Shown here one piece after another: positions 1-6,855 of a stretch of 9,734 nt of DNA (within the stretch, counting starts at the first letter, position 1; the number at the start of each line of letters is the position of its first letter). Source of the stretch: BPGL01 sp035463115. GTDB taxonomy: Bacteria; Actinomycetota; UBA4738; HRBIN12. The stretch spans positions 1 to 9,734 of the forward strand of contig DATHTO010000068.1 in assembly GCA_035463115.1 (NCBI GenBank), in the 5' to 3' direction. The notes beneath the pieces are model-generated. The model was not told the origin of the DNA. It ran no database searches and saw only the letters and a program-made list of their open reading frames with translations. Position numbers and translations under genes: made by a program.

Positions 1-1
1 C

Positions 2-182
2 GCGGCCTCGATGGTGTCGCTCACGGCGCTCGTCCTGTCGATCACGGCGGTCGTGGTCCAGCTGGCGATGGGCCAGTTCCGTCACGCGGAAACTGGCGAG
101 CGTCCTGGATGACCTCGCCGAGGAGGCGCCGCCCGATCGTCGTCCCGCCGTGCGCAAGCGGATCGAGGCGCTGCAGGGCTAG
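2..182 (+). pseudogene. remnant of a DUF2254-like membrane protein (internal deletion plus frameshift)
   Basis: Two pieces in different frames read as the ends of one family. From base 2, a hydrophobic segment (SMVSLTALVLSITAVVVQLA, then MGQF) resembles the second membrane helix of DUF2254 proteins, which is usually followed by SPR; here it runs into a stop at 110-112. From about base 79 the next frame reads SVTRKLASVLDDLAEEAPPD and then RRPAVRKRIEAL, stopping at 180-182. That resembles the amphipathic C-terminal tail of the same family. The several hundred residues normally between them are missing, and the junction lies near base 78-81. The copy seems to have lost its middle and its frame. 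The left end lies outside the window, so the N-terminus is unseen. An assembly error is an alternative. The family call is from memory of its typical motifs and is moderately sure. Confidence 0.5.
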
Positions 183-241
183 TCAGGGGTCGCCGAACGC
201 TCGAAGATGCCTCGGGCGATGAGGGTGATCGCGCGAGGGCG

Positions 242-1195
242 ATGAGAGCGGTCGTCTACGACCGATACGGTTCGACGGACGTCCTGAGGGTCGCCGACGT
301 TCCGATCCCGGAGCCGGACGCCGGATACGTGCGGGTCGCGGTCGCCGCGACGTCGCTCAACCTGAGCGACTGGGAAGGGCTCCGAGGAACGCCCCTCTAC
401 GCGCGCATCGGGGGGTTCCGCACGCCGCGCGTCCGAACCCTCGGCTCCGACATCGCCGGTCGGGTCGACGCCGTCGGGCGCGGCGTCACCCGGTTCCAGC
501 CCGGCGACGAGGTCTACGGCGACAACCTCCGGCTGATGGGCGGCTTCGCCGAGTACGCGATCGCGCCCGAGTCGGCGCTCGCGCCGAAACCACCGGAACT
601 CACGTTCGCCGAAGCATCGACGATCCCCCAGGCCGGCGCCATCGCGCTCCAGGGAACGGCGGGCCTCTCGGAGGGGACCCGCGTCCTCGTGAACGGCGGC
701 GGCGGCGGATCCGGCTCGTTCGCGATCCAGCTCGCGAAGCGCCGCGGGGCGCACGTCACGGCGGTGGACAAGGCCGGCAAGCTCGATCACATGCGATCGC
801 TCGGCGCCGACGAGGTCATCGACCACGAGCGCGACGATTTCACCCGGTCGGGGTCCTACGACCTGATCCTCGACCTGGTCGCCCAGCGGTCGGTGTTCGC
901 CTACCGACGAGCCCTCGCCCGCGGCGGTCGCTACCGCATGGTCGGAGGCCCGGTTCCGACCCTGCTCGGGGTCGTGGCGCTCGGCTGGATCGTCGGCGGG
1001 CTCAGCGGTCGCCGGATCGGCTTGCTCGTCGTTCGCGAGGGACCCGCACACTTCGAGCCGCTCGCGGAGCTCTGCGTCGCCGGAGCGATCCGGATCGTGA
1101 TCGACCGGACCTACGAGCTGGCCGAGGTGCCGGAGGCCCTCGCGCACGTGGGTGAGGGCCGTGCCCGTGGGAAGGTCGTCGTCGAGATCCGCTGA
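242..1195 (+). CDS. zinc-independent MDR-family NAD(P)H:quinone oxidoreductase-like protein
   Basis: 317-aa medium-chain dehydrogenase/reductase, probably a cytoplasmic NAD(P)H-dependent quinone or enone reductase. The N-terminal GroES-like catalytic domain (about 1-120) opens with MRAVVYDRYGSTDVL and carries LGSDIAGRVDAVG (67-79) and a PGDEVYG element (87-93). The Rossmann domain follows, with the nucleotide-binding glycine-rich stretch VLVNGGGGGSGSFAIQLAK (148-166), where the family commonly has GGVG. The cysteine-rich structural zinc loop and catalytic zinc ligands of true alcohol dehydrogenases are absent, which fits the quinone-reductase branch. The length is typical. The ATG at 242 is chosen because MRAVV is the usual family start. 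The ribosome site is unclear: one GAGGG lies 2 nt away and another 16 nt away. It is the only intact gene in its direction here and converges with the lipoprotein gene 39 bp downstream. Its substrate cannot be read from the sequence. Confidence 0.9.
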   Translation: MRAVVYDRYGSTDVLRVADVPIPEPDAGYVRVAVAATSLNLSDWEGLRGTPLYARIGGFRTPRVRTLGSDIAGRVDAVGRGVTRFQPGDEVYGDNLRLMGGFAEYAIAPESALAPKPPELTFAEASTIPQAGAIALQGTAGLSEGTRVLVNGGGGGSGSFAIQLAKRRGAHVTAVDKAGKLDHMRSLGADEVIDHERDDFTRSGSYDLILDLVAQRSVFAYRRALARGGRYRMVGGPVPTLLGVVALGWIVGGLSGRRIGLLVVREGPAHFEPLAELCVAGAIRIVIDRTYELAEVPEALAHVGEGRARGKVVVEIR

Positions 1196-1201
1196 GGGCG
1201 A

Positions 1202-1219
1202 CCCACCGGTACCGGCGGG
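1202..1219. terminator. candidate hairpin between convergent genes
   Basis: The 39-bp gap between the stop codons of the oxidoreductase and the solute-binding lipoprotein holds an inverted repeat centred on CCGGTACCGG (1206-1215). Outer CCC/GGG arms extend it, with a GTAC loop (1209-1212). Read on the minus strand, the internal mismatch becomes a G-U wobble, so the stem is better for the transcript of the four-gene operon. No T-run follows on either side, so it is not a standard intrinsic terminator. It may act as a stabilising 3' end. Confidence 0.35.
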
Positions 1220-1234
1220 GATCGGGCCGAGCCG

Positions 1235-2155
1235 CTACAGCAGACCGTTCGTCTCGAGGAAGCTACGGGCGACGCTGGGGATCTCCTCGCCGTCGATCAC
1301 GACGTTTCCCACGAGCGCGGTCATCTCCTCGCTCGTCAGCCGTGCGCTCACCGCGTCGAGCACACGCCGGATCTCGGCGTCCGCCACCTCGGATCGGATC
1401 ACCGGGGTGATGTTCTCCGCGTTCTGCAGGCCCCGGTCGTCGAGCAGGCGGACGAACCCGTTCTCCTCGATGCGAGGGTCGGTCGAGAACAGCAGCGCGA
1501 TCTGCACCTCGCCGGTCCTGAGCGCCTCGACCGTCTGCGGTCCCCCGGCGTCGAGCGGCAGGAAGTCGTGGAACACGATCCCGTACGCCTCCTTCAGTCC
1601 GGCGAGGCAGAAGGGCCGCTGCGGACACTCGGGCGGCGCACCCAACGTCAACCGATCCGCCACGGGCGCGAGCGAGCTCATCGTGGTCAGGCCCAGCTGT
1701 TGCGCCGTGTCGGCGTTCGCGACGAACTGGTTCGTGTCCTCAGCCGGCGCCGGCGTGAGCACCTCGACGCCGACCGGTTCCAGCGCGTCCTGCACGCGCG
1801 CCGCCGCCTCGGCCGGATCGTTCGACGGCTCGGCGTTCGGATCGACGAACAGCAGCAGGGACGACAGGTACTCGGGCTTGAGGTCGATCTGGCCCGATTC
1901 CAAGGCGCTCTGCGAGACCTCGCGCGACCGCAGGTCGAGTTCCCGCTCGACGGTGTAGCCGGCGTCCTCCAATACGAGCGCGTACATCTCGGCGACGATC
2001 TGGTTCTCCGCGAACGCGCCCGACACGCCGACGACGATCGTGCCGTCGGGCGCGCCGCTCCGGATGCCGCTCGGGTCGGTTCCGACGCATGCCGTGGCGG
2101 CGATCGGGAGCCCGAGCGCCACGGTCAGGAGCGCGGCGCGCGATCGGCGGCTCAC
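1235..2155 (-). CDS. OsmF/ProX/OpuAC-type compatible-solute-binding lipoprotein
   Basis: 306-aa extracytoplasmic binding protein of the glycine betaine/choline/proline (OpuAC) family. A short basic N-terminus and hydrophobic stretch end in a lipobox-like ATAC, with lipidation expected at Cys23. Family marks are FAENQIVAEMYALVLEDAGY (48-67), GQIDLKPEYLSSLL (88-101), a probable disulfide pair PPEC/RPFC (Cys177 and Cys183), YGIVFHDF (191-198), LLFSTDPRI (221-229) and a C-terminal VARSFLETNGL. The start is a GTG overlapping the cyclase stop as GTGA (2155-2152), with a GAGG 7 nt upstream, so translation is probably coupled to the cyclase. No ABC permease or ATPase gene lies beside it: downstream is a convergent oxidoreductase and upstream is a cyclase. 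Family membership is secure. A role as an orphan transporter component or as a sensor for the cyclase is inference. Confidence 0.9.
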   Translation of the reverse strand: MSRRSRAALLTVALGLPIAATACVGTDPSGIRSGAPDGTIVVGVSGAFAENQIVAEMYALVLEDAGYTVERELDLRSREVSQSALESGQIDLKPEYLSSLLLFVDPNAEPSNDPAEAAARVQDALEPVGVEVLTPAPAEDTNQFVANADTAQQLGLTTMSSLAPVADRLTLGAPPECPQRPFCLAGLKEAYGIVFHDFLPLDAGGPQTVEALRTGEVQIALLFSTDPRIEENGFVRLLDDRGLQNAENITPVIRSEVADAEIRRVLDAVSARLTSEEMTALVGNVVIDGEEIPSVARSFLETNGLL

Positions 2156-3465
2156 GGGAGCGCCTCGGACCGGGCCCCTTCAGCCGATCGATCCGACCGC
2201 GGTCTCGCGGCCAGGCCGAGCAGCGCGCGGGCTCGGGTCCGCCCCTTCCCCTTGACGTCGAGGACCTGGGTCGGCCCGAACGCGTAGCGGTCGGTCCGTC
2301 CCTCGGCCATCGGCTCCGGGACGAGGAACCGACCGGCTTCACCCAGCTCCTCGAGCCGGCTCGCGAGGTTCACCGTGTCGCCCCAGACGTCGTACGCGAA
2401 CTTGCGCTCACCGATGACGCCCGCGACGGCCGGCCCCGTCGCCGCTCCACCGCGCACCACGATCGGATCGCCCGACGGCCATCGGAGCTCGCCACATCCG
2501 TCGAGGATGTCGGCCGCCATGGCGAGGGCCGCCTCGGCGGTGTTCGACGCCGGCACGGGCGCGCCGGCGACGGCCATGTACGCGTCGCCGATCGTCTTGA
2601 TCTTCTCGAGGCCGTGCTGGTCGGCGAGCTCGTCGAACCACCGGAAGAGCCGATCGAGCGCGGCCGCGAACTCCTCGGGCGTCGTGCGCGCCGCCTGTTC
2701 GGTCGATCCGACCGCGTCGACGAACACGACGCTCACCTCGTCGAAGGCCTGCGCGATCCGCTCACCCGTCGACGTCTTGAGCTGGTCCACGATCGCCGCC
2801 GGGAGGATGTTGCGGAGCAGCACGTCGGATCGGTTCCGCTCCTCGTCGAGCTGGCGCCGGCGGATGAACAGCTGCCGTGTGGACCGTTCCATCCAGTACG
2901 CCGCGATCGCCCCGAGGGCTCCGAACGACACGAGGTAGAGCGTCGCGAGCACCCGGCTGACATCGACGATGTACCGCGCCGCGAAGGCGTACGGGACGTA
3001 CGCGGCGATGCCGACCAGCGTGATGAGCACCACGAGCACGAACCGCAACCGGAGCAACGTGTACGAGAACGCGGTGATGAGGATGACCCCCACGTATCCG
3101 TACTCCGCTGGCAACGTGAGCACGTTCGAGGCGTAGTACACCCACACGACGATCGTCACCACCGCGATCGCGACCGAGATCCACTCCCACAGGCGCCGGA
3201 AGATCGGCGTGTACGTGAGCCCGAAGCCGACGATCAGCACCGGGATGAACACGCCCCACCGGATCATCGCGTCGACCCGCTGATCCTCGAGGGCCAAGAT
3301 GTGGGGCCGCAGCAGCACGCCCCACGCCATCCAGACCCCGATCCCGACGAGGAACGCGAAGCGCACGTTGCCGGAGTTGAGCTGGAACTGATCGGCCCGG
3401 AACGCCGACTCGAGCGCCGGGTCCCGGAACCGCAACCGCAGTCGCGCGAAGCGCTCCTCCATCAT
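2152..3465 (-). CDS. six-TM class III adenylyl cyclase
   Basis: 437-aa membrane cyclase predicted to make cAMP from ATP as a homodimer. About six hydrophobic helices span residues 34-191 (roughly 34-50, 69-85, 94-110, 122-137, 140-160 and 172-191). A charged helical linker (193-230, with RRQLDEERNR) leads into the class III catalytic domain (about 244-415). All key residues are visible: metal-binding Asp250 (VVFVDAVGST) and Asp294 (KIKTIGDAYM), adenine-selecting Lys288 and Asp359 (YDVWGDTVNLASR), and transition-state Asn366 and Arg370. The Lys/Asp pair predicts ATP rather than GTP. The layout resembles mycobacterial Rv1625c. Two ATGs lie at 3465 and 3462, preceded by AGGATGGG. It sits 26 nt after the MBL gene, and its stop overlaps the start of the lipoprotein gene. 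The periplasmic loops are short, so an external partner could supply ligand sensing; that last point is inference. Confidence 0.93.
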   Translation of the reverse strand: MMEERFARLRLRFRDPALESAFRADQFQLNSGNVRFAFLVGIGVWMAWGVLLRPHILALEDQRVDAMIRWGVFIPVLIVGFGLTYTPIFRRLWEWISVAIAVVTIVVWVYYASNVLTLPAEYGYVGVILITAFSYTLLRLRFVLVVLITLVGIAAYVPYAFAARYIVDVSRVLATLYLVSFGALGAIAAYWMERSTRQLFIRRRQLDEERNRSDVLLRNILPAAIVDQLKTSTGERIAQAFDEVSVVFVDAVGSTEQAARTTPEEFAAALDRLFRWFDELADQHGLEKIKTIGDAYMAVAGAPVPASNTAEAALAMAADILDGCGELRWPSGDPIVVRGGAATGPAVAGVIGERKFAYDVWGDTVNLASRLEELGEAGRFLVPEPMAEGRTDRYAFGPTQVLDVKGKGRTRARALLGLAARPRSDRSAEGARSEALP

Positions 3466-3491
3466 GCATCACCCATCCTACGGCGCGTCCT

Positions 3492-4331
3492 TCAGGGCGA
3501 TGCGTACACGGCCCCCTCGCGGGCGAGCTCGATCGTGAGCGACGCGTCGGCTGCGGACCTGGCGTCGGCGAGCATCGCCTCGAGCTGCTCGTCGGTGTGC
3601 GTCGGATCGTGATGGAACAGGACCAGGCGACGCGCCCCAGCCCGGACGGCGAGCGTCACGGCGTGCTCGGGCGTCGAATGCCCCCACCCGAGGCGCCGCT
3701 CGTACTCCTCGCGCGTGTACTGACAGTCGTGGAACAGCACGTCGGCGCCACGCGCCAGGCCGAGCCCCGAGATCCACTCCGGTTCGATCGACGCCAGGTC
3801 GGCTCCGAGCGCGGGCTCGTGATCGGGGAGGTACGCGAGCGAGCGCCCGTCCTCCTCGATCCGGTAGCCGACCGACGGCCCGGGGTGCTTGATCATGGCC
3901 GCGCGGACCACGGCGGAACCGATCGTCCAGGGATCCGAGCCCGCCTCGTGGAACCGCGGCCGTGACGGAACGTCGCGCAGGTGCACCGGGAAGAACGGTG
4001 GCGCGAAGAACGGCGCCATGCGCTGCTGGAGGGAGCGGAGCGGCGACGGCGGGCCCCAGATGTGGAACTCGACGGACGCGTCCCAGAACGGATCGAAGAA
4101 GCGCAGCCCCTCGATGTGATCCGTGTGCAGGTGAGAGATCAACAGGTCGATCCGGTCCGGCCGCTCCGTCAGCGACGCGCCGAACGAACGGATCCCGGTC
4201 CCGGCATCGAGGATCGCCAGCGACCCGTCGGCGAGCTCGACCGAGACGCACGACGTCTGCCCGCCGTAGCGGATCGTGTCGGGCCCCGGCGCGGCGATCG
4301 TGCCCCGTGAGCCCCAGACCGTGACGCGCAT
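3492..4331 (-). CDS. MBL-fold metallohydrolase (RNase Z/PhnP-like branch; possible phosphodiesterase)
   Basis: 279-aa cytoplasmic metallo-beta-lactamase-fold hydrolase with an apparently complete two-metal site. The metal motif SHLHTDHIEGL gives His67, His69, Asp71 and His72. Further likely ligands are His149 (KHPG), Asp170 (LPDHEP) and His240 (LFHHDPTH). The opening RVTVWGSRGTIAAPGPDTIR and GGQTSC, and the later DVLFHDCQYTREEY and GHSTPEHA, are typical of the branch related to tRNase Z and PhnP (a cyclic-phosphate phosphodiesterase). The ATG at 4331 is preferred over the in-frame GTG at 4334, because family members begin M-x-V-T-x-W-G-x-R-G and a GGGGG lies 8 nt upstream. The gene starts 4 nt after the PAS gene and ends 26 nt before the cyclase. 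The substrate is unknown. Its place beside a cyclase makes cAMP hydrolysis worth testing, but the exact class II cAMP phosphodiesterase signature (HxHLDH) is not matched. Confidence 0.88.
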   Translation of the reverse strand: MRVTVWGSRGTIAAPGPDTIRYGGQTSCVSVELADGSLAILDAGTGIRSFGASLTERPDRIDLLISHLHTDHIEGLRFFDPFWDASVEFHIWGPPSPLRSLQQRMAPFFAPPFFPVHLRDVPSRPRFHEAGSDPWTIGSAVVRAAMIKHPGPSVGYRIEEDGRSLAYLPDHEPALGADLASIEPEWISGLGLARGADVLFHDCQYTREEYERRLGWGHSTPEHAVTLAVRAGARRLVLFHHDPTHTDEQLEAMLADARSAADASLTIELAREGAVYASP

Positions 4332-4335
4332 CACG

Positions 4336-4752
4336 CTACCCCCGCGCCCGCGGGTCGCGTTCCCAGAAGACCGCGATCGCGCCCACCGTCACGTCGGGCC
4401 GCATCTGCAGGGGGAACGCCGTCACCTCGATGTCCCGGCCGGCGCCGTCGCCGCCGGTGATGTGCATCGCGCGATGCGCCGGCCGCCCCTCGCGGAACGC
4501 GATCCCGAGCGGCAGCTCTTCCAGCGGGATCGGCCGCCCGTCGGGGTCGGTCGGATCCCAGCCGGTCGCCCATCCGCCGGCGCGGAGCTCGTCGGACTCG
4601 GCGTAGGTCATGCCGAGCACCGGCTCGGCGGCCTCGTTGAAATACACGAGCGTGCCCTCGCCGTCGACGACGAAGCTCGGCGTCGCGAGCCGCGACGTCA
4701 GGTCGCGAGCCAGGATCAAGATCAGGTCGCGCTCCACGTGCTCCTCGCGCAC
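4336..4752 (-). CDS. stand-alone single-PAS-domain protein
   Basis: 138-aa small cytoplasmic protein, nearly all of it one PAS fold. An N-terminal helix (about 1-20) leads into ATPSFVVDGEGTLVYFNEAA (23-42) and EPVLGMTYAE (43-52), the usual first strands and helices. The last strand is VTVGAIAVFWERDP (121-134). No kinase, GGDEF, cyclase or DNA-binding domain is attached, so it must act through a partner or as a small-molecule sensor. The open frame runs up to 4899, but that would overlap the divergent peptidase and adds a low-complexity Arg/Pro N-terminus. The GTG at 4752 is preferred because the folded domain starts there and a promoter-like TTGCGC-N18-TACGGT ends 6 nt upstream, suggesting a leaderless message. 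It is the first gene of the operon, 4 nt before the MBL gene. Its ligand is unknown. Confidence 0.8.
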   Translation of the reverse strand: MREEHVERDLILILARDLTSRLATPSFVVDGEGTLVYFNEAAEPVLGMTYAESDELRAGGWATGWDPTDPDGRPIPLEELPLGIAFREGRPAHRAMHITGGDGAGRDIEVTAFPLQMRPDVTVGAIAVFWERDPRARG

Positions 4753-4758
4753 GCCTTG

Positions 4759-4788
4759 ACCGTACGAGGTGAGGTTCCGGCAGCGCAA
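4759..4788 (-). promoter_or_regulatory. candidate leaderless promoter of the PAS-MBL-cyclase-lipoprotein operon
   Basis: On the minus strand a -35-like TTGCGC (4788-4783) is followed after 18 bp by a -10-like TACGGT (4764-4759). The GTG start of the PAS gene lies 6 nt further on. This is the spacing expected when transcription starts at the first base of the start codon, as is common in actinobacteria. There is no convincing Shine-Dalgarno before that GTG. It is a sequence match only. Confidence 0.45.
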
Positions 4789-4812
4789 GGCGAGGAGGTC
4801 GGGCCGAGCCGG

Positions 4813-4818
4813 TAGCCT
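4813..4818 (+). promoter_or_regulatory. candidate -10 box of the S9 peptidase gene
   Basis: TAGCCT lies 11 nt before the ATG at 4830 and fits the actinobacterial TANNNT pattern. No Shine-Dalgarno lies between it and the ATG, so the message would be leaderless or nearly so. No good -35 box is visible 17-18 bp upstream. It shares the short intergenic space with the divergent operon promoter. Confidence 0.35.
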
Positions 4819-4829
4819 CTGGGTCGCCG

Positions 4830-6812
4830 ATGGCTCGCACGCCGTTCGTTCCGAAGGCCGCCCTGAAGCAGGTGCTGATCGCGGGCGCGACCGTGTCACC
4901 CGACGGGGCGTCGATCGTGTACGCGAAGCGCACGATCGAGAAGGGCAAGGAACGCTCGCGGCTCTGGCGCGTCCCGGTCGACGGCGGCCGGCCCGAGCGC
5001 CTCACCACGGCGGCCGCGAGTGATGCGGAACCACGGTTCTCCCCCGACGGTCGATCGATCCTGTTCACCTCGGACCGGCGCCACGACGACGAGCCGAGCG
5101 GGCCCAAGGGCGCGGAACCGAAGACCCAGCTCTGGGTGCTCCCGGTCGCCGGAGGAGAGCCCCGCAGGCTCGCCCCGCTCCCCGAGGGCGCAAGCGGCGG
5201 GATGTGGTCGCCCGACGGCGCGCGCATCGTGTGCCTCGGGCCGTCCGGCGAACAGCGGTTCCTCGTGGGCAAGCCCGACGATCAGGTCGCCAGGCGGATC
5301 ACCTCGTTCACGTGGCGACTCGACGGCGAGTGGATCCGGGACCAGTTCACGAGCGCCTGGGTCGTGCCGGCGTCCGGAGACGGCAAGCCGATGCGGGTCA
5401 CGGCCCCCGACGTCGAGGTCTCACGGGCGTTCTGGTCGCCAGACGGCAGCCGGGTCGGCTTCCTCGCCGACCGGTCGGACGGCGCCTGGTCCTACGAGGC
5501 ACCGACACCGTGGTCGGTGCCGGCGAGCGGCGCAGGCACGCCGCGCAGCCTCGCCGACTTCGACGGGTTCGCGATCGCGGCGACGTGGACGGGTCCGCGC
5601 GAGGTCGTCTTCACCGGAACGACCGAGCGCGCCGTCCCGTGGCGCAACGTCGACCTCTTCATCGCCGAAGGCACGACCGTCCGGCGTCTCGCCCACGACG
5701 ACGTCGTCTCGTTCCAGGGCCTGACATGGAGCGAGCTCGCCCCGCTGATCGACGAACCGGGACCGATCGCATGGGGCGACGGTCGGTACATCGTCCTCGG
5801 TCACGCGCTCGGCAGCACCGGCGCGTACGTCGTCGACCGGGAAGGGCGTGCGACGGCGCTGACCGAGCCGCGGCTCGAGGTCGCCGGCGTCGCCGCCGGA
5901 GGAGCACGACTCATCGCGATCGCCTGCGACCACGGCGACGCCGCCGAGGTCTACGAGCTCGATCCGGACGAGCCCGGGCGAGCCCGTCGCATCACCCGCG
6001 ACGGTGCTCGGTGGTTCGCGCCGTTCCACCACGCGACGACCGACGAGGTGAGCGTGCCGCGGGGTCGCGGCCGCGACGTGCAAGCGTGGTTCACGCGCGC
6101 CAGTGGACGCCGAGGCACGACGCGTCGGCCGCTGGTCCTGCACGTGCACGGTGGCCCGTACAGCGCCCAGGGCCCGACGCCCCTGTTCGGGGATCTGGTC
6201 CTCGCCGACGCGGGGTTCCACGTGCTGTCACCCAACCCCGCGGGCTCGACGGGGTTCGGTGAGGACCACGCCCGATCGCTGCACGGGCGCTGGGGCGTGC
6301 CCGATGGCGCCGACCTGATGGCCTCGATCGACTGGGCGGTGTCCGAAGGCCTCGCCGATCCCGATCGCATCGGCGTGCTCGGGCTCTCGTACGGAGGCTT
6401 CATGGTGCATCGCCTGCTCGGCGAGCACCCCGGTCGGTTCCGGGCGGCGGTGAGCGAGAACCCGTTCACGATGGCGTTGGCCGATCTCGGAGCCGGCGAC
6501 TCCGGGCACATGATGGAAGAGGAGACCGGCGTGGGCGCGTGGCCGACCGACCTCGAGGGGTGGCTCGCGATCTCGCCCGCGATGCGCATCCATCGGAACA
6601 CGGCCCCACTCCTGCTGCTGCAGGCCGACCACGACGTCCGCTGCCCGCCCGTCCACAGCGAGATCGCGTTCGCGATCCTCCGGAAGCGAGGCATGACCGT
6701 CGAGATGATCCGCTATCCCGAGGAGTCACACATCATGCTCGCGATCGGCCGGCCGGACCGCCGCGTGGACCGACTCGAGCGCATCCTCGGGTGGTTCTCG
6801 GCACACCTCTAG
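4830..6812 (+). CDS. S9-family (prolyl oligopeptidase/acylaminoacyl-peptidase-like) serine peptidase
   Basis: 660-aa peptidase, a normal length for S9C-type acylaminoacyl or dipeptidyl peptidases that trim short or blocked peptides. Residues 1-400 form a beta-propeller with TolB/PD40-like blades marked by repeated SPDG (23-26, 71-74, 127-130 and 203-206). The C-terminal alpha/beta-hydrolase domain carries an oxyanion HGGP (440-443), the nucleophile in GLSYGGFM (Ser520), catalytic Asp602 (QADHDVRCPP) and His634 (EESHIM). The triad is complete. No signal peptide is seen, so it is probably cytoplasmic. The ATG at 4830 is supported by the TAGCCT box 11 nt upstream and by an N-terminus that leads straight into the first blade. 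It is divergent from the PAS operon and 43 bp ahead of the channel gene. Exact peptide specificity cannot be read from the sequence. Confidence 0.93.
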   Translation: MARTPFVPKAALKQVLIAGATVSPDGASIVYAKRTIEKGKERSRLWRVPVDGGRPERLTTAAASDAEPRFSPDGRSILFTSDRRHDDEPSGPKGAEPKTQLWVLPVAGGEPRRLAPLPEGASGGMWSPDGARIVCLGPSGEQRFLVGKPDDQVARRITSFTWRLDGEWIRDQFTSAWVVPASGDGKPMRVTAPDVEVSRAFWSPDGSRVGFLADRSDGAWSYEAPTPWSVPASGAGTPRSLADFDGFAIAATWTGPREVVFTGTTERAVPWRNVDLFIAEGTTVRRLAHDDVVSFQGLTWSELAPLIDEPGPIAWGDGRYIVLGHALGSTGAYVVDREGRATALTEPRLEVAGVAAGGARLIAIACDHGDAAEVYELDPDEPGRARRITRDGARWFAPFHHATTDEVSVPRGRGRDVQAWFTRASGRRGTTRRPLVLHVHGGPYSAQGPTPLFGDLVLADAGFHVLSPNPAGSTGFGEDHARSLHGRWGVPDGADLMASIDWAVSEGLADPDRIGVLGLSYGGFMVHRLLGEHPGRFRAAVSENPFTMALADLGAGDSGHMMEEETGVGAWPTDLEGWLAISPAMRIHRNTAPLLLLQADHDVRCPPVHSEIAFAILRKRGMTVEMIRYPEESHIMLAIGRPDRRVDRLERILGWFSAHL

Positions 6813-6840
6813 CGGGCGGTCGGCGACGGGGGTCTCCGAA

Positions 6841-6846
6841 TACCAT
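6841..6846 (+). promoter_or_regulatory. candidate -10 box of the channel gene
   Basis: TACCAT ends 9 nt before the ATG at 6856, and no ribosome-binding site lies between them. This repeats the arrangement upstream of the peptidase gene. It suggests the channel gene has its own leaderless transcript in addition to possible read-through from the peptidase. No clear -35 box is seen. Confidence 0.35.
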
Positions 6847-6855
6847 GCGGCGCAC

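Noticed and set aside
2089..3612. 507-aa plus-strand open frame opposite the cyclase gene
   Set aside because: It is an Arg/Asp/His-rich antisense shadow with no domain; the minus strand carries a cyclase with every catalytic residue.
4756..4761. TTGACC as a plus-strand -35 box for the peptidase gene
   Set aside because: No -10 box lies 16-19 bp downstream, and the better TAGCCT is about 50 bp away.
4753..4899. Longer N-terminus for the PAS protein, up to 4899
   Set aside because: It would overlap the peptidase start, adds a low-complexity Arg/Pro segment, and passes through the candidate promoter.
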